In this document: positions 1-12,100 of the stretch, one piece after another | Layout of the letters: each line of letters opens with the position of its first letter | Numbering within the stretch: the first letter of the stretch is position 1 | Program-made: the position numbers and the translations under genes | Assembly (NCBI GenBank): GCA_032173965.1 | Contig: JAVUNC010000006.1 | Location: 34,257,870-34,321,869 of the forward strand | Length of the DNA stretch: 64,000 nucleotides | Source: Sitta carolinensis | Lineage: Eukaryota > Chordata > Aves > Passeriformes > Sittidae | Direction of reading: 5' to 3' | Notes under the pieces: generated by a model | What the model was told of the DNA's origin: nothing | Seen by the model: the letters and a program-made list of their open reading frames with translations, nothing else | Databases searched by the model: none

Positions 1-133
1 AGTGATCTCTGCCTGTCCTTATCTCAACTCATGAGCCTTCTGTTACATTTTCTCCTCCCTGTCTTCTTGTGGAGGGGAATGATCATGTGCCTTTGGGGAG
101 TATCTGGCATCCAGCCAGGGTCAAACCACTATA
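1..133. mobile_element. Terminal fragment of an avian LTR (endogenous retrovirus-like)
   Basis: The stretch ends in ccagccagggtcaaacca and is the reverse complement of the start of the LTR at 46816 (tgtggtgggttgacc). It is therefore the edge of another copy of the same LTR family in the opposite orientation; the rest lies off the left end of the window. The element is diverged. The family is recalled from avian repeats, not searched, and which strand is sense is not clear. Confidence 0.55.
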
Positions 134-2290
134 GTATGTAGCTGTGTAGTGAAAGGCCCTGTTTCTTCATACCAAGCTCATGAAATTGCACTGAACAATT
201 CACTATTTCTCTTCCCCTGTGCTCTGGGGGATTGGAGTGGGAGATGGTATAGGGCAAAATGATTGACCAATACATCTTACTTTTCCTGCATTTTGAATTT
301 CCCTGCTTTTCACAAACCAGGTATCTCTCTATATTTGCTAGCCAGCTGCTTCACCTTACGAGTAGACTTCTTCTAGCCAAGAACACGTATGCTTTGGCCC
401 CAACAGTGTAGTAAATAGGCTATTTCCAGAAAACAACACTTTGTTTAAGCTTGAAAAAATAAGGGATAATTGACAAAATATGCATGATCATGTTTCTTTT
501 CTCTATTACTTTTATGCTATCCATTCCAAATCCATTATTACATTCCATTATGGATCACCCACAATAGAACCTTCTCAGAGCAGTCTTGGGTGTATGGAAG
601 TTTCATTAATGTTAAAGCAGTTTCCTAAGCATTTCAAAATGTGCTAATTCCTTTTGCATAAATGTCTCACTTCATAAATAGGAGCTGTTGAGATAATAAG
701 CCTGATGAACTGTAATGTAAATATTTTAACACTATTGCTAGTAGCTTTTAGTGAAATGATGAGGTAATTTGCCAACAAAATGTGTTAGAATTGTTGTGAA
801 TTGATACGAATAATCTTCATAGGCAAATTAGCTCTTAGAAAATTGAAATTTTAGTTTTCATAGTCTTATCTGTAAAAGCACTAGTAGTTATAATATCAAA
901 CATTTTGAATTATCATTCTTTTACTTCCTAGTTTTTAACTTTTTTTTTCTCTCCAGTAAAAAAAATATGTTATAATCAGTGTAATGTTCTCTGGATATTC
1001 TGAAAAAGCATGCTTTATTACTTATTTCTTTTACTTTTGTTACATTATTAAATCCTCTTTCCAATCCTGCACTACTCCATTGCATTTTTAAAAAACTATT
1101 ATATTCTGCTACGATTTCATTTCACTTTTAAAATCTGAAGAATATTTTGTTTGAAGTTGGACTGTAACCTGAAGTTGCTATAAAAGCAACTTGACTAAAA
1201 GGCAACCTACAATATCTGAACTTTGCGTTGTTATGCTTTTAATAACATTGGGAATGAAAAGTAAATTGAAACACTGAACAAGACATTTCATGCCTGTCAT
1301 AGTGTTGCAATAGCTGTGATGGACTGAGGATGATGGAAGCAAAAAAACAATTTGTTGGAAGTAGTATTTATTACATTGGGGATTAGCTGGGGAACGCACT
1401 AACAAGCTTTTAGTTGTATAAGCCTGGGTGTATTTCTGGTCAATTAGTGATTCAATAGAAACTGCAGATCTTTAAAAGACTGCACGCTGTTTCTCATGTT
1501 TCAGCTGATGAACAGAACCAAGCAAAAACTTCAGAAAGCACCTGTCTCTAGTGTATGTGAACACACAAGAACCAGATAATTGTTTAGAATTTCTGTTATG
1601 TAAACAACTCTCCCAATGCCCAGAGGCAATGTCATGTTTACATTTAACAGATCTATTTATAGAACAGCCAATAGTTTAACATTTGCCCAAATTTGACTTA
1701 CGACTTCATGAACTTGTAATTTCTGAAGACTAATGTGCTAGATCTAGAGGAGTGCAATGCATGTAAAAGCAAAAATTGCATCCAGCCTGTTTTTTGAATC
1801 TTCATCATCATGTGTGACAATCATCCTCACAAACTCAACGAAATTCCTGTGGCTTTACTGACTTCTCATTTCTGTGGATGAAAAAAATTAATTGTACACG
1901 CCTGTGCTATGAACCAAGGATGTGGAGTGAGACATTCGAATTCATGTTGTACGTAGCTACATTATCTCTCAGCAAAACCTGTTCTTTCTGTCAATGGGCT
2001 GTATCCTTATTTAGTGAAAAGTAAGTAGCAATTTGTGAGAGGGTTTGTTTGGGTTTTTTTGATACTTTTTCAGAGAAAACTAGTCACGGCTGCAGCTTTC
2101 CAAGGTGCATGCAAGTTTGTGGAATTAGTGTGTAATGCAGTGTTCGATAAAGATACACGGTACCATTGGAATTGTTTCAGTTAGTGATTTTATTCTAGCC
2201 AGATGTTGGAAATGCATTTATATTCTTAGAACATAGGACATAATCCGTGTACCTTTCTTTCCCTCTGTTTTTTTTGACTAAGGCACAGGT
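134..2290. other. Upstream/intergenic AT-rich DNA, no gene recognised
   Basis: No exon with a recognisable protein, RNA gene or clear repeat was found on either strand. The only long open frame (minus strand, 1178-1405) has no family resemblance. In other vertebrates RPS6KA5 lies upstream of TTC7B, so this may be intergenic DNA or distal promoter; nothing here proves that. Confidence 0.6.
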
Positions 2291-2594
2291 GAGTCCCAGC
2301 AGTGCTGCGGTCTGCTTGGTCCGGAACCTGGCGTGTGAGCTCTGCCGGCTGCTGGCACAGCGGAGACCAGGACGTGAGCCCGTCAATGGGAAAGCGCCAT
2401 TAAACACACCGACCCGCTCGAGCGAGCGTGGGGGAGCGGTTTCAAGGTGGGCGAAGAGGTGACCAGAGATGGGCAGGAACTACTCTGCGTTACCGTTCGT
2501 GGAAGCGGAAAGTGCAGCAGAGCGGGGTCGGCGAGTGCTCAGCGCTCGCCTGCGGAGGCACAGAACGAGCGGGACGACGGCGCCATGCCCGGCC

Positions 2595-2600
2595 CACGTG
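2595..2600. promoter_or_regulatory. E-box CACGTG in the CpG island
   Basis: A perfect palindromic CACGTG within the island, about 410 bp before the start codon. This is the core site for bHLH factors such as USF or MYC/MAX. It is a motif match only; a short hexamer can occur by chance. Confidence 0.35.
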
Positions 2601-3006
2601 CGAGGGGCCCTGAGGGGCAGCTCCGGCCGGGGCCCGCGCCGCCGGCCCGCTGCCAGCGGCACCTTCAGCGCCGCGGCGCTCGCATTAGAAACCTCGTTCT
2701 CCCCCCGTCTCCCTGTCCCTCCTGCTCTCCCGACGCCTCCCGCGGTGCCCGGGCAGCGCTGTCCGGGACGGGAGCGGCCGCTCAAGCCCGGGCCGCGCCG
2801 CCCGCCAGGCCCGGTCGGCCCCGCCGCTGGCCCCGCCCCGCGCCGCGCCGCCGCCAGGGGGCGCTGCTGGCGGCGCTCCCGGGGCCGCCAGCGCGGCGCG
2901 GCCGCGGCGCTCGAGTTCCGCCGCTCCGGGGCCGCCGCCGCCCGTGCCCGCCTCCCCCTGCCCGCCGCCCCGGCCCCTTCCCCCGCCGGGGCCCCTCGGC
3001 CCGACC

Positions 3007-3127
3007 ATGGCCACCAGGAAGGCGGGCTCGCGGCTGGAGACGGAGATCGAGCGGTGCCGCTCGGAGTGCCAGTGGGAGAGGATTCCCGAGCTCGTCAAGC
3101 AGCTCTCGGCCAAGCTCATCGCGAACG
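3007..3127 (+). CDS. TTC7B: TTC7B exon 1 (coding part)
   Basis: Encodes residues 1-40 plus the first base of codon 41. The ATG at 3007 has a strong Kozak context (A at -3, G at +4) and opens the conserved N-terminus, which ends in AKLIAN. The donor after 3127 is gtgcgg, weaker than consensus but in the position expected from the protein; the split codon is completed as Asp by exon 2. The open frame runs upstream through the CpG island without a good earlier ATG, so this start is preferred. The 5'UTR boundary is not determined. Confidence 0.93.
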
Positions 3128-6100
3128 GTGCGGCGCGGGGCGGGCGGCGGCGGGGAACCGGCAGGTGCAGCCGGGCGGGCCGGCGAGAGCGGCCTGCGGA
3201 GCGCGGGGAGGCGGCGGGCCCGGCGGCGGTCGGGTCGGGTCGGGGCGGCCCGGCCGGGCGGTCGCGGCGCGGGGGGAGGCGGGAGGCGCGCCGGGCCCGG
3301 CCCGAGGCGCCGCGCACACCGCCCGCGGGCGCGGGGCCGGGGCGCGCTCCGGCCGGCCGGCAGCGCCGCGCTGGGCGTTCGCAGCCCGGCGCTGTTTGTC
3401 ACGGGCGCCGCAGTTTGCAGCGCACATGCTGACAGTGTGCATAAAGCCCGGAATGTCCTTCTGCCTTCGGTGACTGCCGCGGTGTCTGTACACAGCATGT
3501 CGTATGAAGGCTTCCGTCCTTTCTCTTTTTAGCAAACCCCAGCAGTATAGAGCAGCTTCATTTATTTTGTTGCAAAAACTATAAATATTTTGCTTGTTCT
3601 CTTAATTCTTATGCCACAAACTTCTGTGTGTTTAATTGAAGGAGGCGAAAAGCAGTGCTTCATTCTGAAGTATGGAAGTATGTAATGAACAAGGGAGATA
3701 CAGGGAAGCTCTCTTTGCCGTGGATGCCATTAATTTATGTGACAAAATATGTTGGGAAAGTGCGTGCCTCTCTGGGCTCACTCATCTGCTTGAGGTGGAC
3801 CTGGAGGTATTTTCAAAGAGCAATCAAGTGTGTGAAGACAGGACTTGAGGTGAATTCAGAGGTGATAAGTTAACAGAGGATGAGGCATAACACTGACATC
3901 ACTGGAAGTTTGTTGTGAAAGCAATGATAGCTTTGTATGTTTAGATGGGGAAGAAGACTGCATGAAAATACAAATAAAAGAGGAAAAGCCTGACTCAAAA
4001 AAGAGAAAAGAATTTAAGAATAAATGGGTATTAGATAACATTTCTATGTGTTGGCCTTAAGAACAACTGAGTGGTGTTCCTGACGCTGGTGTTATGCTAG
4101 CTAAAAATAAACATGAGTGAAAAGATGGAAGGTATGTTTAGTTTCAGGACATGCATCTTTGAGGGATAGACTATGAGCTAGTTAGAGATCACTTCAAGCA
4201 AAGGCAAATACGTTTTTGTGATCTTGTTGGCAAGCATGACCTTCATAGTTTCAAGATGTACTTAGGTATTTCAGACAGGCAGGGAGAGCTAGGCCGATGT
4301 TATTGACAGTTTGACTTAAATTTCTCTAACCTATGTACATTTTACATAGCTGAAGCATATCAAGAAAAGATTATGCAATCTGCATAACTTTACACTTCAG
4401 TAGGTTTTCCTACAACGGCATCTTCTAGGTTCTGTACCAGTCAAAATACAAATTATTGAAGCATTTCCTGATATTTAAAACATAGGAAAATATCATATGC
4501 AGATTTTATCTCTTTTTGACAACACATGAGGGATTAAGTCAATGTGCATGACTTCTAAGTCCAGCTAACTGAGAACATAAACAGGAAATTTAAATGGTCA
4601 TATGGGATGCTTCTTCTGTATTGGAGTAACACAGGAGGAGAGTAATTTATTTAATGAATTGCCTTCACCTGCTGTTGAGAGTGTCAAAAACCAGAAGTTT
4701 GTGTTCAGATCCAGGTGTACCTAACAGGTTGCAAGCCAAGGTTATCAGCTAATAAGACTACCAAGGAGACACTGTGCCTCTGTTCCACCCATGAAGAGAT
4801 GTGAACTGAAAGGCACTCTGATGCATATCTCTGTTGTTACTTAATCTGAAGCAATTAACTTAACATTTCAGTACCCTGAACTTTACTGCATCCTGTACTG
4901 ATGTTCAGTTTTGACTTGGGAATGAATAGGAAAAGTCTGGGTTTCGGCTGAAAGTGTAACCATATGTCTTAAGAATGATTTAAAAGCATGGGGAAGAAGG
5001 AAAGGGAAGAGAATCTTCATTCTGATCATGTATTGGTGTGTAGGGAATTGGCTTCTACTCTTCAATGTTGGAGTCTTTTAAGAGAGGATTCGACATTGCA
5101 AGGAATAGTGTTTATTGCTCTTTGAACACAGATGGGAATGAATCGTTTGGGGAAGCTCTCTTGTAATCTCTTCAGTCTTGCACTATTGCAAAAGAATAGA
5201 CTTATTTTACTAGGACTCAGTTTGTGTTACAGCTCCTTTTTGGAACTGGGGATTCGACAACTTGATAAAAAGTTTAATGGTCAAGTTATAATTTGGGCTG
5301 TTTTGCATTAGCAAATTCCCATCTCTTGAGGCTTGCAGCCTAAATAAGATGAAGAAAGAAACAGCAATGGCAGCTCCCAGGACAAAAGTCTGTGTGGATA
5401 CATAAGGCAGTGGTATGTACTTCTGATGAAATGCAGCACTTGAGAGGTGCAGTATTTTGAGTGGACTTGATTATTGTTTTGTTTATTCCATTTAGTTCTG
5501 CTAATGGATCCTATCTACTCCCTAACAGAAGTCTGTGTGTAAAACCTGGCAGTGGATCAAATATAAATGACAGTTTAGGTAGGATTTTGGATGTATGAAA
5601 ATGACCCAATAACAAATTTCTGTGTCTGATTGATTGCATTTGAAAGGTTTTCTGAGCTTGCTGAGCTTGCAGAAAAAGAGAGAAGAGAAATATTGGTGAA
5701 TTGGTTACCACTTTTGCTATTCTGTATGTAATGGTCACAATTTGGATCACAGAAAATGTGTATTCTGTGTCAAGCCTGTGACTTGCATTGCTTTTGACAA
5801 TGGATTAATAGATAGGTGGATGAAAAAAGGGTCTCAACCTGACTCAGATTTTGTTAGCCACTTAGCCTGTTTGTATTATATTTCTCTACTTCAGAATCAG
5901 GACTCAGCAGCAGTAATGAGATTCATGCCATGTAACACAAATCTTGGTTTGAGCTCTTGCTTCATCAGCATTCTGCTAAAAGATTGGGTTAAAACTGTTA
6001 TACAGGTTGCTGAGTTAGCCTTGGCTAGCACCACATGCCCACCCAGCTGCTGGGTCTCTCCCTTAGAGGCCAGGGCAAAAGGTAGGGTAAAATTGTAGCT

Positions 6101-9100
6101 TCAAATAAAGACAGAGAGATCACTTACTAGTTCCTGTTCTGGGCAAAATAGGTTTGATTTGGAGTAAACTGAATTTAATTTGTTGCCAGTTAAAATACAC
6201 TCAGATACTAAGACAGAAGTACAGACGTGAAAGTAACACCTTTTCTCTCCCCTTTCCCAGGCTGAACCTTCCTCCTGCGCCCCTCCCTATGCGGTGCGGG
6301 GTTCAGAGGGGTCATGGTGCAAGATAGTTTCTTTCTATCCTTCCTTCTCACGTTTTTCCTCTGCTCTGGTATAGCTCCCCATTGACGGCGGTGCTGCTTT
6401 GGAACAGACGCTCTGTGTGGTACAGTTCCTTCCGGCATATCCACCTGGCTTGGGTCCTCCCTGGCACGTCCCTTGGGTCCCTTTTCTGGCACCGTGGAGC
6501 GCCTCTGCCCCTCTCCTTCTCTGACCTTGATGTCGGTTTTGTTGTTGCTGTTTCTTAAGCACGCTTTCCCAGAGGTGTTGTCATTTCTGAAGGGCTCGGC
6601 TGTGTCTGGCTGCGGTACTGCTGGAACCAGCGGGGCCCGGGCGGGGCAGTCCCTGCCTTTTCCTACCGGAGCTGCTCCTGCCCCTCTGCTGCCGGCACCT
6701 TGCCGGTTATAACCGGTACAGGAGGATTTTCGACAGCTGTAGCAGCTGGCAAAGAAATCAGCGTATTGCCCCGAAGGTCACAAAGATGCAGTCCTTGGAT
6801 AGTCTAGCCTGTTCAGCCCTGTCCTCAAGTGTTTAGTAACACCTCTAGAACAGAACTGAGAAAAACACCAAGTTATTAGAAATAAAATCTTAGAGAAGTT
6901 TTCACTAATGAAACTTCGTGAGTGTTCCCAACTGGTTTAATTAGCTTAAAAAGGTTCCTTCTAAGAAAGTGAACTGAAGAAATTTTCTCTGCTGATTGAA
7001 TTTTGTCTAACATTGCAAATGAACAGCATGATGGTGAAGCATGGTCATGAAGTTTGTGGATGCTTTCAGTACATAATTGCTTGCTCAGAGAATATTGGAA
7101 GAGGTTAAAATACTAAATGCTGAATATCTGAAGCTAATCTGAATGTATTTTAAAGTGCTCCCAGAACTGAGAAACACAACTGGAAGCTAACCATCACATT
7201 GCAAAGCTGATTGCAAGGCCATCGTGTATTTTTGATGAAACAGTAGCGTCTCATAGGAAGTGTCTACAATGGATTTCAGTATGAAGGTTTTATCTGCTCA
7301 GGGCTTTTCAGGACATCAGTATTCTCGTGTTTTCTTTCCTTCCTTTGGAAACAAAATGAGGAAACCTTAGGTTGGTTCAGTAGCCAGCTGAATGGATAAA
7401 ATAAAGGATACATGAATTTCCATGGGTGTTTCTGGCCATTCATTGTTCCTGTAATTGAAGCGTGACCTTGCTCAAGTTCAGTGACATGTATGGCTCTCTC
7501 TCGAAAAGCAATGAGGGGGCAAAATTTTTTTTATAGTTCAAATGAGGTAGAATGATGTAGTTCTGTAGAAACCTTAGCCAGTGTGAAATATTGCATTACT
7601 GTGGGGACAGAATGCATGCCCAGGAAGTTCATGAATCTATATGCTACCCAAGAGCATTGTGACATTGCCATGAAAATAGAATATTACCTACAGGTATCAG
7701 GTTTGCTCATGGAAATACACCAACATTGTAACACAATGGTTTTTTTTACCTAGCAAATTTCTTACTGCTTTTGCTATCCCATTTCTGTTTGATTTGTCTC
7801 GTCTGGGATCGCTTCTCCGACTGCCTTTCCTCTCAACACCTTGTTTCTATAGTCTCCTATTAGACCTATCCTCACATTTAGCCTGGCAGAGTAATGGAAC
7901 TGAGAGGAGTTAGGAGCAGGGTAGCAAAGCCAAAGGATTGTGAATTATTTTACATGTCTAATTTTGTTTGTCACCTTCTATACTGCTCCCTTATCTTGAT
8001 ATAAATAGGACTTAAAAATAGAAACATCTTATCAGTTTTCATCTGTTTTGAAGGCTTGTGAAAATACAAGACCTCAAATGTATGGTTAAAGCTTATCCTC
8101 AGAGCAAACAAGGGATTTCTAAACCTCTTAGGACTCATGCCCTACTTAGAAGGTGTTTACCAAATTTGTTTGTGTTTATACATACAGTTTGTAATGTGAT
8201 TTGTATATGCAAAGCTTTCCAAAGAGATTGACATCTCTACCAGAAAAGTTTGCAGACCATGTGACATGCCTTTTTGCATGTCCACAAAAGAAGCAGTGGA
8301 GGACTCTTTGTTTGTTATCTTCTTTTATTTTTCCAATTGCATTCACTGTCACATTTACAGAACAAGGTTACTAAGAACAGAAATTTTTCTGAATGAAGAG
8401 TAAAGATGGTGACAGTACTTCTGTGTTAGTTTTGACTGACAGCTTTGTTTCTTCAGATAGCCAGAGGTGTTACAAAAGTGTAAGTGATGATGTGGATCGT
8501 CTGCTTGTACTCACACTGTGTGTTCATCTGGAATAGAAAATGCTAGTGTGTGATTTCACAAGTAACCAAGCTGGTCTAACACCTCGCTGCTATTATGTAG
8601 AGTAGTTCTTTCTTCCTGCCTTTAATCAAGCTGCTTCTTCTCTATGGAACTTCTCCTGGTTATATGTTCCTGGCCTCTCCCTTGTGTTGATGAACACCAG
8701 AGGTGGGAATTACTGTGCTTGGCCTGCAGAAAACTGTGCTTCTTGTTCTGGGGCCTGCTGTGTCTGCTGGCTTCCCAAGCTCATTTGCCTCCCACTGGGA
8801 TCTGAGTAGTATAACAGCTGGTGGAAAAGGAACAGTAGCAGCAGCCAGCCGAAGGCAAAGGTGAGGGGAACTGTGAGGAAGCATATAGTGGTATTAGTGG
8901 AATGAATTAAGTATTTTGGATATTTGGGGCTTATAACTGCTTACATTTATAAGGATATTTCTATATATTATGAATGTAATTATTTTAGAAATTGGATGTC
9001 TCGTAGTAATGTTGGGTTGATGGCACTTTTGCCGTGTTTAAAAGTTACAGGAAATGGTAGCCAGATTTACCTGTGAGTAGGTACTGGTATATATCTCTAT

Positions 9101-12100
9101 TTTAGCTGCTCTCAGTTCCTTTAAACTAACTTCAACCGTTAAAGGTTAGGATTAATTTTTCTATAGGGAAATAAATTCATTAACATAAACTCAGGATCCT
9201 TGATACCATTTTTGTTTGGGTTTGATTTGCATGGTAGTAAAGAAGGGCAGAAGGTCCTTACCTGTACCAAATATGAGCCATTCTCCTTCCCTACCAAAGT
9301 TGGGCCATTCCTCCTCCCCAAAAATGTGTCTTTTTAAGAATAAAATCTTAGAATTTAATGGTTCAGTTCTTCACAGTTTTCTCTGCAGTGAATGCAGTTT
9401 AATTTGAGCTGATAAGGAGTGACTGAAGATAATAACTTTGTAAAAAGCCAAGTGGCAGGACGCTGAGATTAATTGGAGGAAGAAGGATGTCCGGCTATTA
9501 AGGTGAGGTGGGTAGTCAGACCTTTAGTAATTGGAGAGCATTTGATCTCTGCTCCAGGCTGTGGAGGGAGATTCTGGATCTGGGCATTTCTCTGGTGTTA
9601 GCAAACGTGTGGCAGAATGCATAGTGTCAGTTTTTAGCAGCTGCTCTGATCTGTGATGTTATCAGTTGCTCAGGAGTTACTTCAGGAGGTGTTGCATGAG
9701 TTTCTGCAAGTCCCCACCCCACTGATGACATGTGTGTGATTGGTATGATTCCACTTAGAATTTGTATGCATAAGCTGAAGTCCTTTACTCTAATCTCATA
9801 TCTGGAGTTGTAAACTGTGCTTCTTTAACAAAAATTGGGTGGAAAATCCCTTTTATTTCTAGAATTTTGAATGCAGCTCACTTGAGACCAATAACTTGGT
9901 TTATCTCCATAAAACTTTCGCAAAGGCAACCAAGATATGAAAACACCAACAGCTTACAGGCCCTCCTGTACTTTTTTGCATTTAATTATATGACCAAATT
10001 GTAGCTCATCTTTTAAGTGTGCCTTATCTCAAACTCAGATTTGTGTGGGTTTAGCTTGGAGCTTCACTTCTGTTTTTCCTTTTACTATTTAATTGCAGTC
10101 CTTTTACCTTAATGGGAAGAAAATGGTGTGCATTAATCAGGGTTTTAATGGGACTGCATTAGAGCTGGATTTAAGGAAAGGCAGAATAGGGACCTGTTGT
10201 TTTTAGAACAGCTAGGTAGAATAAAGCCAAACCAAACAAACAAAACAAAGCCACAAAAAATGAACCCCACCAAAACGCCGATTAACCAAGTTGTCAAAAA
10301 GTACTTTCTGTCTTAGCACTGGTAGTTATGTACCTGAGGCAATTGTCTCTGAGACAGACAGATGTAGGGTACTATCTTTCAAGAATTTACTTGATGCTTT
10401 CCAGTGGACCTGCGAAGCTAGGAGAAATTGGAAATGGTAGAGAGCTGCAAGGTCTTGCCTTCTGGGAAACAGAGGCTCATCTGTGTGCTTTCATCTGAGC
10501 TTTGGGTCACCCCAAAGATGAAAAATATCTCCCTTCTGACCTGGCAATTAATTAGTGATTTTGGTTTTTGTCAGTCATTTTCTGTTGGATTCCATTTTCA
10601 TCATCTCTCAAATTTGCACTGTGCTGCAATATAGCTGTTTGGTAGAGAGAGCCACTGTCCTTACGACTTGGCTTGGTTTTTGCCTTCCATCTAATAGGCT
10701 CTTATTTTGTTGTTGTTAGTAGCAACAGGAAAACTGTTTTGTTCTTTGAGAAATAAATCATGGCAAGAAGTGAGATTGGAGCGAATTCCTAGCTATCAGA
10801 GCATGTGCTTTTCCTCTTCTCCCAGTCATTCTTTGATCTTTGTAACCTAAACAAAATATAGATGGGAAGAAGCTAAATTTTGATCATTCTTCCTCAGTGT
10901 GGTTAATAGAATTGTTTTCAGTTAAACACCCAAAGATGATGGTGATTCCCACACTTTGTGTTTCCCAGTCTGGGATATGACACGCATTCTTATTTCTTGG
11001 TTTTACATTGCATTTGACTGAATGGGCCAGGTTTTGTTCAATTGTAAGCCTGCCAATATTCTAGATGATACATTGTGACTGCTCTGGCTTGATTATTTAC
11101 TGTTCTAATGGCCTTAATATTTCACAAAAATCGGTGAGCTTGAATATAAAAAAATCAGCTTGAAACAGTTTTCTGTTCCTAACATGTGTCATCATAAAAT
11201 AAATTTCAATAGTAATGGTACTTTAAAAGTAAATTTGCCTATGCATAAATAGATTAGAAAGCCTATAATATTTTTCTTCAAAGCAAGTTTTGGCTGTCAA
11301 GCAGGAAAATTGCATAGATACTGTATAGCTGCACAATATAAAGGTGCCACGTCCACTGTGTACCTAAGAGGCAGAGAAATGAATGAATGAATGACTGTAT
11401 ATAATTAAAGGTGTTTATGAGTAAAATTAAATTTCTTTAAACAGCTGACTCTATATCTTCTGCTTCTGGTTTTACATGTGTGACATCTGCATCAGTGTGC
11501 CACCTTTCTACCAGTAGTGCTTGTTGGGCTGCACATGTTCTCTGGATGCTTTTCTGCTGTCTCCAGAGATCTGGCTGGACAAGATCCTGGGCAACCTGCT
11601 CTAGTTGGTCTGCTTGGATCAGGAGTGTTGAACTAGATGATCTGCAGAGGTCCCTTCCTACCTCAGCCATCCTCTGATGCTGTTAATTTTTGTTACTAAG
11701 TAGTCAGTGATGGAATCAAAAGTGACATCTCTATATATGTATATTATTTTTCTCGTTTTTAATGTCAACCTTGTAGAAATCTAGGAATAGTTTTAGCATT
11801 CATTTTATTTTAAGTAGCTCCTGATCCAGATTTACTAAGAAGTGCTGAGCACAAAGTTGAATGAGTACTTGGAGACTTGTACTGATATTCCTCTTCAAGC
11901 CAATGCCCTTACTCACTGTTTGGTACATTGTGAACAGAGCAAATGTCTGCTTAAAGTGCAGAGCCAACTTGTTCCTGGATAAAAAAAAATATGTTTCGTG
12001 CTTTTTCTGCCAGACGAATATGAAATCGGTTCTGGATCCAGGATTTCCAGATCGTCCTCTGGAAGAAAGCTCAATTTTTAAATGGCCTTCTTAATAAACG

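Larger units (their letters stand above)
2380..3420 (+). promoter_or_regulatory. TTC7B: CpG-island promoter of TTC7B with 5'UTR
   Basis: Base composition changes abruptly from AT-rich to very CG-dense near 2380 and back near 3420, with exon 1 inside. This is the usual form of a broadly expressed vertebrate promoter. Visible candidate sites are an E-box CACGTG at 2595-2600 and a GC-box (ccccgccccg, Sp1/KLF type) at 2831-2840. There is no convincing TATA box ahead of the start codon. The start site of transcription cannot be read directly. It probably lies downstream of 2585, because an out-of-frame ATG there opens a frame that overlaps the real start. Confidence 0.85.

Noticed and set aside
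2447..3532. Long open frames on both strands across the CpG island (up to 361 codons)
   Set aside because: They result from high GC content with few stop codons; compositions are Arg/Pro/Ala/Gly-rich and show no known domain. Only the frame starting at 3007 has the conserved protein.
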